From: Oceanispirochaeta sp. M1
GTDB taxonomy: Bacteria; Spirochaetota; Spirochaetia; DSM-2461
DNA: 64,000 nt
Direction of reading: 5' to 3'
NCBI RefSeq assembly: GCF_003346715.1
Contig: NZ_QQPQ01000014.1
Coordinates: 1-64,000 of the forward strand
Below, in pieces: positions 26,904 through 34,925 of the stretch (its first letter is position 1; each line of letters starts with the position of its first letter). The position numbers and the translations under genes were made by a program. The notes under the pieces were generated by a model. The model searched no databases and was not told the origin of the DNA. It saw only the letters and a list, made by a program, of their open reading frames with translations.

Positions 26904-28477
26904 TCTCAAAACTCACACTGCGCTTACTTGTATTTAATCTGCTTCTGGTATTTTTCCCTTTGGGTGCCGTGCTCTATCTGGATACCTATGAGAGACAGCT
27001 TCTGGATAGTATGGAACATTCCATGGTTCAGCAGGGCCGTCTGGTTTCGGCATCATTGAATGGTAAAGATAATCTACAGGAAGAGGGATTGCGGCTGCTG
27101 AAGAATCTTGAGGGACATCAGAATGCCCGTATAAGAATTGTAGATAAAGATGGAGCACTGCTGGCGGATTCAAGTTCTCCTGATCTGCAGCTCCCTGTAG
27201 AGGAGATTCTCAACAGTTATGTAAAACCCAGTAGAATCGATTCAGTTTATGAAGAGATTCCAGAGGATCTGAGGGAAAACTGGCTCTACAAAGCGGCAGT
27301 ATACCCCCTTAATATAATAAAGCGCTTATTTGTTCCCCCTACGGCTCCTCTGGGGTCCGCCGAATTTTACAGTGGTAGTTTTCTGCTTCTGGGGCCGGAA
27401 ATTCAGTTGGCTCTTGCCGGGAAATATGGTGCCTTTACAAGATATTCCAGCGGGGGACAGCGTTCGGTTAACCTCTATTCGGCGCTGCCGATTTTTTATG
27501 GAGAAGAGGTGATCGGTGTAGTGCTGGTCTCAAGATCCACCTATAAAATCCTGAGTGATCTCTACAGTCTCAGACTGGATATGGTCAGGATCTTTATCTA
27601 CTCAATTATTGCTGCTGCTATCCTGTCCATGCTCTTAGCCAGAACGATTACAATCCCTGTTAAAAAACTTAGAGATCAGGCAGAGAGTTTTCTTGATCAC
27701 CGGGGGAGGGTACGGGGGCAGTTCCGATCACTGAAAAACCGGGATGAGATAGGTGACCTCTCCAGAGTTCTGGATGGCCTCTCCTCCAGTCTTGTTGAAT
27801 ATACCCGCTTTATGGACGGATTTTCTTCAGATCTTTCTCATGAGCTGAAGAACCCTGTTGCTGCAATTCTTAATGCAGCTGAGCTGAGTCTGGATGCAGA
27901 TGCCCTTGATCAGAAACGCTTTACCCAGATTATTCAAAAAGAGGGGCTCAGGATACAGAGACTGATTGATGATCTGAGAGAGATCAGCCATGTGGATATT
28001 AAACTGGCCGAAGAGTCACTGGATACTGTGGATCTGAAAGCCCTTGTTACCTCCCTTGTAGAGCAGAGAACCATGACTGAGGGATCAGATCTATTTCAGC
28101 TTGATATTCAGTCTGCCGGCCCATATTACCTGAGAGGCTCAGCAGACCGCCTGATACAGTGTTTTAGCAATCTGATGGATAATGCATTAAGCTTTTCTCC
28201 TGAAGGAGAGCATCCTTTACTTGTTCTGAAAAAGAGTGGCGGGAAGGTTGAGGTCACGGTTCTGGACCGTGGGCCGGGAATCCCTGAGGGAAATATGGAC
28301 AAGCTATTTGACCGTTTCTTTTCAGACCGCCCCGGGAGTGAGAAGAAAAAACATTCAGGATTGGGACTTTCAATCTCCTATGCCGTAGTGCATGCATACA
28401 GAGGTGAGATTCTTGTTGAGAACAGAGATGGTGGGGGTGCCTGTTTCAAGGTCATACTCCCATTGAGTCCGCTGTGA
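26900..28477 (+). CDS. Sensor histidine kinase (CreC-like)
   Basis: A 525-residue membrane kinase. Helices at about residues 8-28 and 228-250 flank a periplasmic sensor of roughly 200 residues. HAMP is followed by the H-box SSDLSHELKNPV, then the ATPase N-box CFSNLMDNALSFS, the DRGPGIPEG motif and GLGLSISYAVV. It overlaps its partner regulator gene by 4 bp and is 28 bp from the methyltransferase gene. The stimulus is unknown. Confidence 0.93.
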   Translation: MISKLTLRLLVFNLLLVFFPLGAVLYLDTYERQLLDSMEHSMVQQGRLVSASLNGKDNLQEEGLRLLKNLEGHQNARIRIVDKDGALLADSSSPDLQLPVEEILNSYVKPSRIDSVYEEIPEDLRENWLYKAAVYPLNIIKRLFVPPTAPLGSAEFYSGSFLLLGPEIQLALAGKYGAFTRYSSGGQRSVNLYSALPIFYGEEVIGVVLVSRSTYKILSDLYSLRLDMVRIFIYSIIAAAILSMLLARTITIPVKKLRDQAESFLDHRGRVRGQFRSLKNRDEIGDLSRVLDGLSSSLVEYTRFMDGFSSDLSHELKNPVAAILNAAELSLDADALDQKRFTQIIQKEGLRIQRLIDDLREISHVDIKLAEESLDTVDLKALVTSLVEQRTMTEGSDLFQLDIQSAGPYYLRGSADRLIQCFSNLMDNALSFSPEGEHPLLVLKKSGGKVEVTVLDRGPGIPEGNMDKLFDRFFSDRPGSEKKKHSGLGLSISYAVVHAYRGEILVENRDGGGACFKVILPLSPL

Positions 28478-28504
28478 GCATAAGCCCCGGATTAAGGAGT
28501 TATT

Positions 28505-29071
28505 ATGGAATTTTTCAAATCAGAAAAAAATGTAGAGGAATATATATCCATGGCTGCAGGCTCTGACGGTCAGGAGCTTATTGACATATTAAAAAATTAT
28601 CTGCCTTCAGGGGCTTCTGTTCTGGAGATAGGGATGGGGCCGGGAGTGGATCTGGATATCCTGAAGAAGGACTATAAGGCGGCTGGATCTGATTACTCAC
28701 AGATCTTTCTGGATAAATATCTGAAGCGTTCTCCTGATTCCGATCTTTTCCTGCTGGATGCGGTGACACTGGATTTGGACCGCAGCTTTGATGCCCTGTA
28801 TTCCAACAAGGTTCTTCATCATCTTAAAAGGGATGAGCTTATCCTGTCATTTGAGAGACAGGCAGAGCTTTTAAACAGTGAAGGCATACTCTGTCATTCA
28901 TTCTGGAGGGGTGAAAAGCAGGAGGAATTCAGGGGCCTTTTCTTCCAGTATTATCTTGAAGAGGAGATTCAGGCCCTTCTTCAGCCTTCCTATACAATCC
29001 TTAAGACTGAGATCTATACTGAGTTTGAGGATGATGATTCTTTTCTTGTGATTGCCCGGAAAAAGGGGTAA
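28505..29071 (+). CDS. Class I SAM-dependent methyltransferase
   Basis: A 188-residue Rossmann-fold enzyme with the SAM-binding motif VLEIGMGPGVDLDIL at about residues 40-54 and the DALYSNKVLHHL segment of motif IV. AAGGAG precedes the ATG by 7 nt. It may be co-transcribed with the kinase pair. The substrate is unknown. Confidence 0.85.
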   Translation: MEFFKSEKNVEEYISMAAGSDGQELIDILKNYLPSGASVLEIGMGPGVDLDILKKDYKAAGSDYSQIFLDKYLKRSPDSDLFLLDAVTLDLDRSFDALYSNKVLHHLKRDELILSFERQAELLNSEGILCHSFWRGEKQEEFRGLFFQYYLEEEIQALLQPSYTILKTEIYTEFEDDDSFLVIARKKG

Positions 29072-29252
29072 TCTCCCGGAAACTGTTCCTCAATGCCCAC
29101 TGCGTTGACCCCAATGACTATTAGAGCTCCCAATACCAGCGGTCTGTATCTCTGAACAGGTTGAACAAGCTGTTGAAGCAGTTGGCAGGGATATTGTTTT
29201 ACAGATATTGTAATATGGTATAGCTGAATAAACAGTTCCCGGAGTATTCAAC
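29072..29252. other. Gap before modA; short coding-like remnant
   Basis: This 181-bp gap contains a 31-codon open frame without a start (about 29117-29212, ending TAA) whose translation CISEQVEQAVEAVGRDIV looks protein-like. It may be the last piece of a lost gene. I looked for a molybdenum-cofactor riboswitch or a strong ModE-type site and found neither. Confidence 0.25.
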
Positions 29253-30032
29253 ATGAAAAGGGTTATTCTTTTTGTCTCCATTTTGTTCTTTCCAATCTCA
29301 TTCACATTTGCAGGGGGAGCTCAGGAATCTCCTGAGACTATGGATTCTGTTGTAGTATTTGCCGCGGCCAGTACAATAGATGTCATGCAGACTCTGGCGG
29401 ATCTGTTCGAAGAGGAGACTGGACATACAGTCCTGCTCAATCCGGCATCCAGTGGAACTCTTGCCAGGCAGCTCTCCCAGGGAGCCGAGGCAGATGTCTA
29501 CATTTCGGCTTCAAAGAAGTGGATGGACTCTGTTGTTGATGATGGCCTGGTGGAAGAAACACAACCCTTTGCCCGTAACAGAATGGTTCTGATTGCTCCT
29601 TCTGACAGCCCTGATTCTGCGCTTGAACTGGGAGCTGATTATGATTTTCCCGGCAGTTTTGAAGGGCGGTTATCCATGGGAGATCCGGCTCATGTTCCTG
29701 CGGGAGCCTATGCTCAAAAGGCTCTGGAATTTTACGGTTGGTATGAAGAACTTTCCCCTAGAATCCTGCCGGCAGCCAATGTCCGAGCTGCTTTATCTGT
29801 TGTTGAACTGGCTGAGACTGACCGAGGCGTTGTTTACCGCACAGATGCCCTGAAGTCTGATAAAGTAAAGATACTTGCAGTATTCCCTGAGGAATCCCAT
29901 AACCCTGTATCCTATTATTCTGCGCTGCTGAAAGACTGCAGTGATGGGGGAAGGGACTTTTACGACTTTGCTGTTAACGGCGGAAAAACTGACTCTGTTC
30001 TTAAAGAATTCGGTTTTGATATGAAGCTCTGA
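29253..30032 (+). CDS. modA: Molybdate ABC transporter substrate-binding protein
   Basis: A 259-residue periplasmic protein with an N-terminal signal (cleavage likely near FTFAGG). The mature start VVVFAAASTIDVMQTLADLF, the NPASSGTLARQL segment and ADVYISASKKWMD are characteristic of ModA. It binds molybdate or tungstate for ModBC, 26 bp downstream. The supply of molybdenum would suit anaerobic oxidoreductases, none of which lie in this window. Confidence 0.93.
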   Translation: MKRVILFVSILFFPISFTFAGGAQESPETMDSVVVFAAASTIDVMQTLADLFEEETGHTVLLNPASSGTLARQLSQGAEADVYISASKKWMDSVVDDGLVEETQPFARNRMVLIAPSDSPDSALELGADYDFPGSFEGRLSMGDPAHVPAGAYAQKALEFYGWYEELSPRILPAANVRAALSVVELAETDRGVVYRTDALKSDKVKILAVFPEESHNPVSYYSALLKDCSDGGRDFYDFAVNGGKTDSVLKEFGFDMKL

Positions 30033-30058
30033 TTGACGGTTGACAGTCCGGAGAACAA

Positions 30059-30760
30059 ATGAATTATTCAGATGTCCTGACAACCCTGTTTCTCTCTGTG
30101 AGGATAGCCCTCCTGGCTACGGCGCTTAATCTGCCCGCAGCCCTGCTGATGGTCTACTATACACGTCATGAATTCAGAGGGAAAAACCTGCTGGACGGGT
30201 TTATTAATCTTCCCCTTGTGATGCCTCCTGTTACAACAGGATACCTGCTTCTGCTTCTTCTGGGACGCCGGGGATTTCTGGGATCTTTCTTTGATAACTT
30301 TTTCGGAATAAGAATTGCATTTACATCGGCGGCGGCGGTTATTGCAGCCATGGTTGTCTCTTATCCTCTGATTGTAAGAAGTATCCGGATCTCCATGGAT
30401 ATGGTAGATCCACGGTATGAGAGAGCTGCCTTAACTCTCGGGGCCGATAAAAAGGCTGTTTTTTTCAGAATCACACTTCCCCTGATTCTACCGGGAGTCA
30501 TCAGCGGTGTTGTTCTGGGATTTGCCAGAAGCCTGGGAGAGTTCGGAGCCACCGTCACATTTGCGGGCAATATAGAAGGGATCAGCAGAACCATACCCCT
30601 CTCTGTCTATTCTCTGCTGCAGGTTCCGGGAAAGGAGAAGGAGGCGGGATTTCTAGTCCTGTTATCCGTGCTGATATCTTTTGCTGCCATGTTCACATCT
30701 TCATCACTGAATCAGAAACTGCTGAAAAGGAGGCTGTACCGTAATGAGTCTTCAATTTGA
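30059..30760 (+). CDS. modB: Molybdate ABC transporter permease
   Basis: A 233-residue inner-membrane permease with five to six helices. NLPLVMPPVTTGYLLLLLLG and the EAA loop RAALTLGADKKAVFFRITLPL followed by GFARSLGEFGATVTFAG are classical ModB features. It overlaps modC by 17 bp. Confidence 0.95.
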   Translation: MNYSDVLTTLFLSVRIALLATALNLPAALLMVYYTRHEFRGKNLLDGFINLPLVMPPVTTGYLLLLLLGRRGFLGSFFDNFFGIRIAFTSAAAVIAAMVVSYPLIVRSIRISMDMVDPRYERAALTLGADKKAVFFRITLPLILPGVISGVVLGFARSLGEFGATVTFAGNIEGISRTIPLSVYSLLQVPGKEKEAGFLVLLSVLISFAAMFTSSSLNQKLLKRRLYRNESSI

Positions 30761-31790
30761 TCTGCAGCTGCCCCGCCGCGATTTTACACTTGATATTGAT
30801 GGAGAGTTCGGAGACCAGACCATCGGTATCTTCGGACCTTCTGGTGCAGGGAAAACCTCTTTTTTCACCCTTCTTACAGGGCTTGAGAAGCCTGTAAGTG
30901 GAAAGATCGTCCTCAATGGAAGAGTTCTTACTGACACTGATAAAGGAATTTTTGTGCCGGTTCATAAGAGAAAAATCGGGGTGGTCTTTCAGGATAAGCT
31001 CCTTTTTCCCCACATGACCATAAGAGAGAATATCCTTTTTGGCGAAAGGTATGCTTCAAACAGAAGTATCTGTCTGGAAGAGGTCGCAGAACTTCTTGGA
31101 CTGACACCCCTTCTGAATACAATGCCCAGTGAAGCTTCGGGAGGAGAACAGCAGCGTGCCGCCATCGGCCGGGCTCTGCTTACATCACCGGATATGCTGC
31201 TCCTGGATGAACCGTTCAACGCCATGGATAACTCACTGAGGGCGACCATTCTTCCCTATCTGCGGAACCTGCGAGATGAGCTCCATATTCCCTTTCTGGT
31301 AATCAGTCACGACCTGCCGGATATTCAGCGGCTTACCGATAAAATTTACTTTATGGATCAGGGACGCTGTGCGGGTTTTGGAGAATCTCTGGATTATTAC
31401 GGCGACCGTGTGACCAGGGATTCGGGATTTGTAAACTGCTTCCGTCTCAGTGATTCTGAAGAACTGGCTCCGGGATTGTATTCATGTGCCGTGGAAGGTA
31501 ATGCCTCATTGCGTCTGATTGTGCCTAAATCCCCGGGCCGCACTTTTTCTCTAGTTGTATCACCCAGGGCTGTTGCTCTCTCCCGTACCAAAGTGGAAGG
31601 CCTTTCTGTCCGGAATCAGATCCGGGGAAAGATCAGCCGAATAATACGGACCGAAACCCACATTCTCTGCATTATAGATGCGGGAATCCGTATCGCCTCT
31701 CAGGTCACTGTTCCGGGAGCCGAAGAACTGGAGTTGGAAGAGGGTGTCGAGGTATATTGCCTGATCAAAGCCCTGGCATTCCGCTCCTGA
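30744..31790 (+). CDS. modC: Molybdate ABC transporter ATPase
   Basis: A 348-residue ATPase with Walker A GPSGAGKTS, signature SGGEQQR, Walker B LLLDEPFNAMD and switch histidine ISHD. The C-terminus holds a molybdate-binding TOBE/MOP-like domain (SVRNQIRGKISRI). AAGGAGG near 30727-30733 supports ATG 30744 inside the modB end. The gene ends 13 bp before the convergent tolC-like gene. Confidence 0.95.
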   Translation: MSLQFDLQLPRRDFTLDIDGEFGDQTIGIFGPSGAGKTSFFTLLTGLEKPVSGKIVLNGRVLTDTDKGIFVPVHKRKIGVVFQDKLLFPHMTIRENILFGERYASNRSICLEEVAELLGLTPLLNTMPSEASGGEQQRAAIGRALLTSPDMLLLDEPFNAMDNSLRATILPYLRNLRDELHIPFLVISHDLPDIQRLTDKIYFMDQGRCAGFGESLDYYGDRVTRDSGFVNCFRLSDSEELAPGLYSCAVEGNASLRLIVPKSPGRTFSLVVSPRAVALSRTKVEGLSVRNQIRGKISRIIRTETHILCIIDAGIRIASQVTVPGAEELELEEGVEVYCLIKALAFRS

Positions 31791-31803
31791 TCTCTGGTAT
31801 TTC

Positions 31804-33180
31804 TTAATTATCTATGACTCCGGTCAAAGCCTTCAGTCTGTAATAGGACACTGCCAGTGAAATCTGTTCCTGCTTCTTATAAATCAGATCTGAATACCAG
31901 GAAATCATCTGAAGAAGATAATCCTGCTCCATACCGTATCCGGCCTCCCAGTACTCTTTTCTCTGTTGGGCCATTGACATGTCATCTTCTGCACGGGATT
32001 TATAATATTCTATGTTTTCTCTGCTGAGGTTCTGATTGAACAGCTCCTCCCCAATATCTCTTTTTATCTGTTCCTGATAATCTCTATACTGATGTTCACT
32101 TTCGGATAAACTGTTTTTAGCTGACTTAATATCCGCGGCGGATTTTCCAGAATCTCCCAGAAGCGCCCGAATTCCCAAAGTGCTTGTAATATTGGTTGCA
32201 TCGTAACCCCATTCGTCTGTTGTGAATGGGAAACTGTCCCCTCCATAGTCCAGTTCTACTCTCAATCCAAAATCAGGCCGGCCATAACTGCTTCCCTGAA
32301 CCACTTTGACATTCTGTCTGGAGACTTCTATTTTCTGACGAAGCATAAGCAGAGCAGGGCTGTACTGTACCGCATCTGCAAGCAATGCTTCCGAGTCTGT
32401 TTCATTACCCAGGGGCGGGAGGTCCACTGTACTGATATTTTCCTGACTCAGTTTTTCAATGCCGCATAGATATTCCAGATGAAGTAAAGCAGAGTTCAGC
32501 TGCCTTCTTACCTGGTTCTCTGTCAGAGTGATCTCTCGTGCCTTTACCTGGGCTCCCAGGAAATCGGAGTAAGAGGCCATCCCCGAATCATAGGAGTTTC
32601 GTGTCAGACTCACAAAACGGCTGGCGGAATTCTTTTGTTCTTCTATCAGGTCAATAATCTCCTGCAGGAAGTTGAGGGAGTGGACAATACTCAGAATTTC
32701 AGCTTTGATAATCAACTCACTCAGCTGTTGATCAAGGATTGAACTCTCCCAGAGAGCTCTATATATATTCTGCTGTCCCAGAAGTTTTCCTGATGTGATA
32801 AGAGGCTGATCCAGTACAAGACGAAAGCTGTACCTTTGGTTCCCATAAAGTGGAAGGGTCATATCTGTTTCAGGAAGTGCCGGGAATTCCATCCCCGGTG
32901 CAATGGGTCCTCCTTTATAGAGGCTGCCGGCTTCCAGATGAACTTCCTGAGGATTGGTCAGATAGGACATATCGCTCTCAAAGGACAGCTCAGGTCCTCT
33001 TGATCGTTTAGCCGATTTCCACTTGTATTCTGCAGCAGATGCGGCATCCTGTTTTTCTGCCAGTGAGGCATTCAGACGCAGTGCATTTCCATAAAGATCT
33101 TTCCAGCCGTATAACTCCTGAGAACCTAAAGGAAGTGCCGGCAGAACTAGACAGAGTAAAAAAATATAAACCTTTCTCAT
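31804..33180 (-). CDS. TolC-family outer membrane efflux protein
   Basis: A 458-residue protein with a signal peptide (LLCLVLPALPLGSQE) and two repeats of the outer-membrane efflux protein fold with long coiled-coil segments. It should be the outer channel of the RND pump encoded on the other strand. It starts inside the end of the tetR gene (4-bp overlap), so repressor and channel share a transcript. Confidence 0.9.
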   Translation of the reverse strand: MRKVYIFLLCLVLPALPLGSQELYGWKDLYGNALRLNASLAEKQDAASAAEYKWKSAKRSRGPELSFESDMSYLTNPQEVHLEAGSLYKGGPIAPGMEFPALPETDMTLPLYGNQRYSFRLVLDQPLITSGKLLGQQNIYRALWESSILDQQLSELIIKAEILSIVHSLNFLQEIIDLIEEQKNSASRFVSLTRNSYDSGMASYSDFLGAQVKAREITLTENQVRRQLNSALLHLEYLCGIEKLSQENISTVDLPPLGNETDSEALLADAVQYSPALLMLRQKIEVSRQNVKVVQGSSYGRPDFGLRVELDYGGDSFPFTTDEWGYDATNITSTLGIRALLGDSGKSAADIKSAKNSLSESEHQYRDYQEQIKRDIGEELFNQNLSRENIEYYKSRAEDDMSMAQQRKEYWEAGYGMEQDYLLQMISWYSDLIYKKQEQISLAVSYYRLKALTGVIDN

Positions 33181-33770
33181 AAAAGTCCCTCCTCGGCGAT
33201 ACGACCTTTTTCAGTTAAGAGTCCCGTAAAGACTATGGTCTGAATAAAGTAAAGCATATCCTTCAGGCTTGCTTTGACTCCAAAACGGGATTCCATCTTA
33301 AGGAATGTTTCAATTATCCCCAGATGTATATAAGGAAGAGTTTCTACGGGTATATCTGCTCTTATATAACCTTCTTCTATACCTTCGTCCACAAGCTTTC
33401 TGACCAGAAGAAGTATATGGTCCTGGAGCCGGGGGAAGACGGCATCCACAAGGTCATCCGGCAGACCGGAGTCAGTTGTGAAGGCATCGGTAAAAGATAA
33501 GGCCGTGCCGGCAGAGTGGAGAACTTCTTTCAACCTGGGGATAAAGGCCAGACTCATATCGTCACTGATCTCCACCAGCATACTGAGGCTGGCATCAACT
33601 CTTTTCTGCAGGGCGGCTGTCAGTAGAGATTCTTTGCTCTCAAAGTGATTGTAGAGGGTCTTTTTGCTGATGCACAGGTATTCCGCCAGATCATCCATCC
33701 GGACATTTCTATAGCCTTTTTCTGCGAAAAGCTGGAGTGCTGCCTCGGTGATTCTCTCTTTTTTAATCAT
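33177..33770 (-). CDS. TetR-family regulator of the RND efflux system
   Basis: A 197-residue regulator whose N-terminal helix-turn-helix reads ALQLFAEKGYRNVRMDDLAEYLCISKKTLYNHF. The C-terminal ligand domain is unassigned. It is divergent from the membrane-fusion gene and coupled to the TolC-like gene, so it likely represses both directions. A candidate site, ACTTTG-N8-CAAAGT, lies at 33802-33821 in the 105-bp divergent gap. Confidence 0.9.
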   Translation of the reverse strand: MIKKERITEAALQLFAEKGYRNVRMDDLAEYLCISKKTLYNHFESKESLLTAALQKRVDASLSMLVEISDDMSLAFIPRLKEVLHSAGTALSFTDAFTTDSGLPDDLVDAVFPRLQDHILLLVRKLVDEGIEEGYIRADIPVETLPYIHLGIIETFLKMESRFGVKASLKDMLYFIQTIVFTGLLTEKGRIAEEGLL

Positions 33771-33801
33771 CTGAACCTCTATTTAATACGATACAAATTA
33801 C

Positions 33802-33821
33802 ACTTTGAAGGTTTACAAAGT
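33802..33821. promoter_or_regulatory. Candidate TetR operator ACTTTG-N8-CAAAGT
   Basis: A 6-bp inverted repeat with an 8-bp spacer occurs in the divergent gap, overlapping a TTTACA -35-like box (33812-33817); TATAGA follows at 33833-33838. The arms are short, so confidence is limited. Confidence 0.35.
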
Positions 33822-33875
33822 TTCCTTTCGAGTATAGATTGAGTATGAACATAGGTCAACTCCGGAGGTTGCATC

Positions 33876-34925
33876 ATGGCGAAAATGACAAAGGGAATGT
33901 CTGTTATTGTTCTCATTCTGATTCTTTCTGCCATTGGACTTTTTTTTCTGAATAACAGACGGCAGAAGGAAGACCTGAAGATGATGCCTGCCCCGGTGGT
34001 ACTCCAGAAACCTGTTATGGGAACACTGAGCCGGAATATCCGGCTGACGGGGATCACTGAGAGCCGTTCGACTGTAACCGTCCTTCCCCGCATAAACGGT
34101 CTGCTTAACAAGATTACTGTCTCTATGGGGGATGAAGTAAAGACTGGTCAGGTCCTGGCTCTGGTTGATGATGAGGTTTATCGCCTGACCCTGAATCAGG
34201 CTCAGGCTGCCTTGTCGGGGGCCGAAGCTACATATAAAAGAATAGAAACTCTTTATAAATCAAATTCAGCACCACCTCAGAGTTATGATGAGGCACTGGC
34301 ATCCTATGAGGCTGCCCGGGCTCAGTTCTCCATGGCAGCACTGCATCTGAAATGGTGTGAGATCCGTTCTCCCATTGACGGAACTGTGCTGGATACACAT
34401 AGAGAAGAAGGAGCTTTGATCTCTCCTGAAGTTCCTCTCCTGACCATAGCTGATCTGAATAATCCTGAATTGAATATAGATGTTCCCGAAGAATATTATG
34501 GACGTTTCAGAGATCATGGCTTATCCATGCATATAGTCACAAGAATTCCAGCCCTGGAAAATGAAGAATTTTCAAGCCGGGTAAGACAGGTGGCACCCTG
34601 GATAGCCCCGAAATCTAAGACTTTTCAGCTTCAACTGGATGTGGATGACCCGGAGAAGCTTATCCGGCCGGGAATGTTTGCAGCAGTTCTCATTGAATTG
34701 GAACTCCTTGAGGAAACAGCCATTCTTGAATGGAAAACTCTGGATGCCGATGGAGGTCTCTGGTACCTGGACAATGATAATCTTCCCCGGAGAATGGAGT
34801 ATGAACCATTGATCCAGGGGGAGGAGGGATTTCAGGCTCCTGAAGGAATGGAGGATCTTTCTTTTATATTGGAAGGACAGCATTTTCTGACCGAAGGACA
34901 TGAGCTGAGGATACTCGAAAAATGA
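33876..34925 (+). CDS. RND efflux membrane-fusion (periplasmic adaptor) protein
   Basis: A 349-residue protein anchored by an N-terminal helix (residues 8-25). The lipoyl half-motifs VLPRINGLLNKITVSMGDEVKTGQVLALVDD and RSPIDGTVLDTHREEGALI flank a helical hairpin, then a beta-barrel domain. It links the inner-membrane pump to the TolC-like channel. GGAGG lies 10 nt before ATG 33876, and it overlaps the pump gene by 4 bp. Confidence 0.93.
   Translation: MAKMTKGMSVIVLILILSAIGLFFLNNRRQKEDLKMMPAPVVLQKPVMGTLSRNIRLTGITESRSTVTVLPRINGLLNKITVSMGDEVKTGQVLALVDDEVYRLTLNQAQAALSGAEATYKRIETLYKSNSAPPQSYDEALASYEAARAQFSMAALHLKWCEIRSPIDGTVLDTHREEGALISPEVPLLTIADLNNPELNIDVPEEYYGRFRDHGLSMHIVTRIPALENEEFSSRVRQVAPWIAPKSKTFQLQLDVDDPEKLIRPGMFAAVLIELELLEETAILEWKTLDADGGLWYLDNDNLPRRMEYEPLIQGEEGFQAPEGMEDLSFILEGQHFLTEGHELRILEK

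Noticed and set aside
29072-29252. Molybdenum-cofactor riboswitch ahead of modA
   Set aside because: I could not find the paired elements or conserved bases expected for that RNA; the gap is also rather short.
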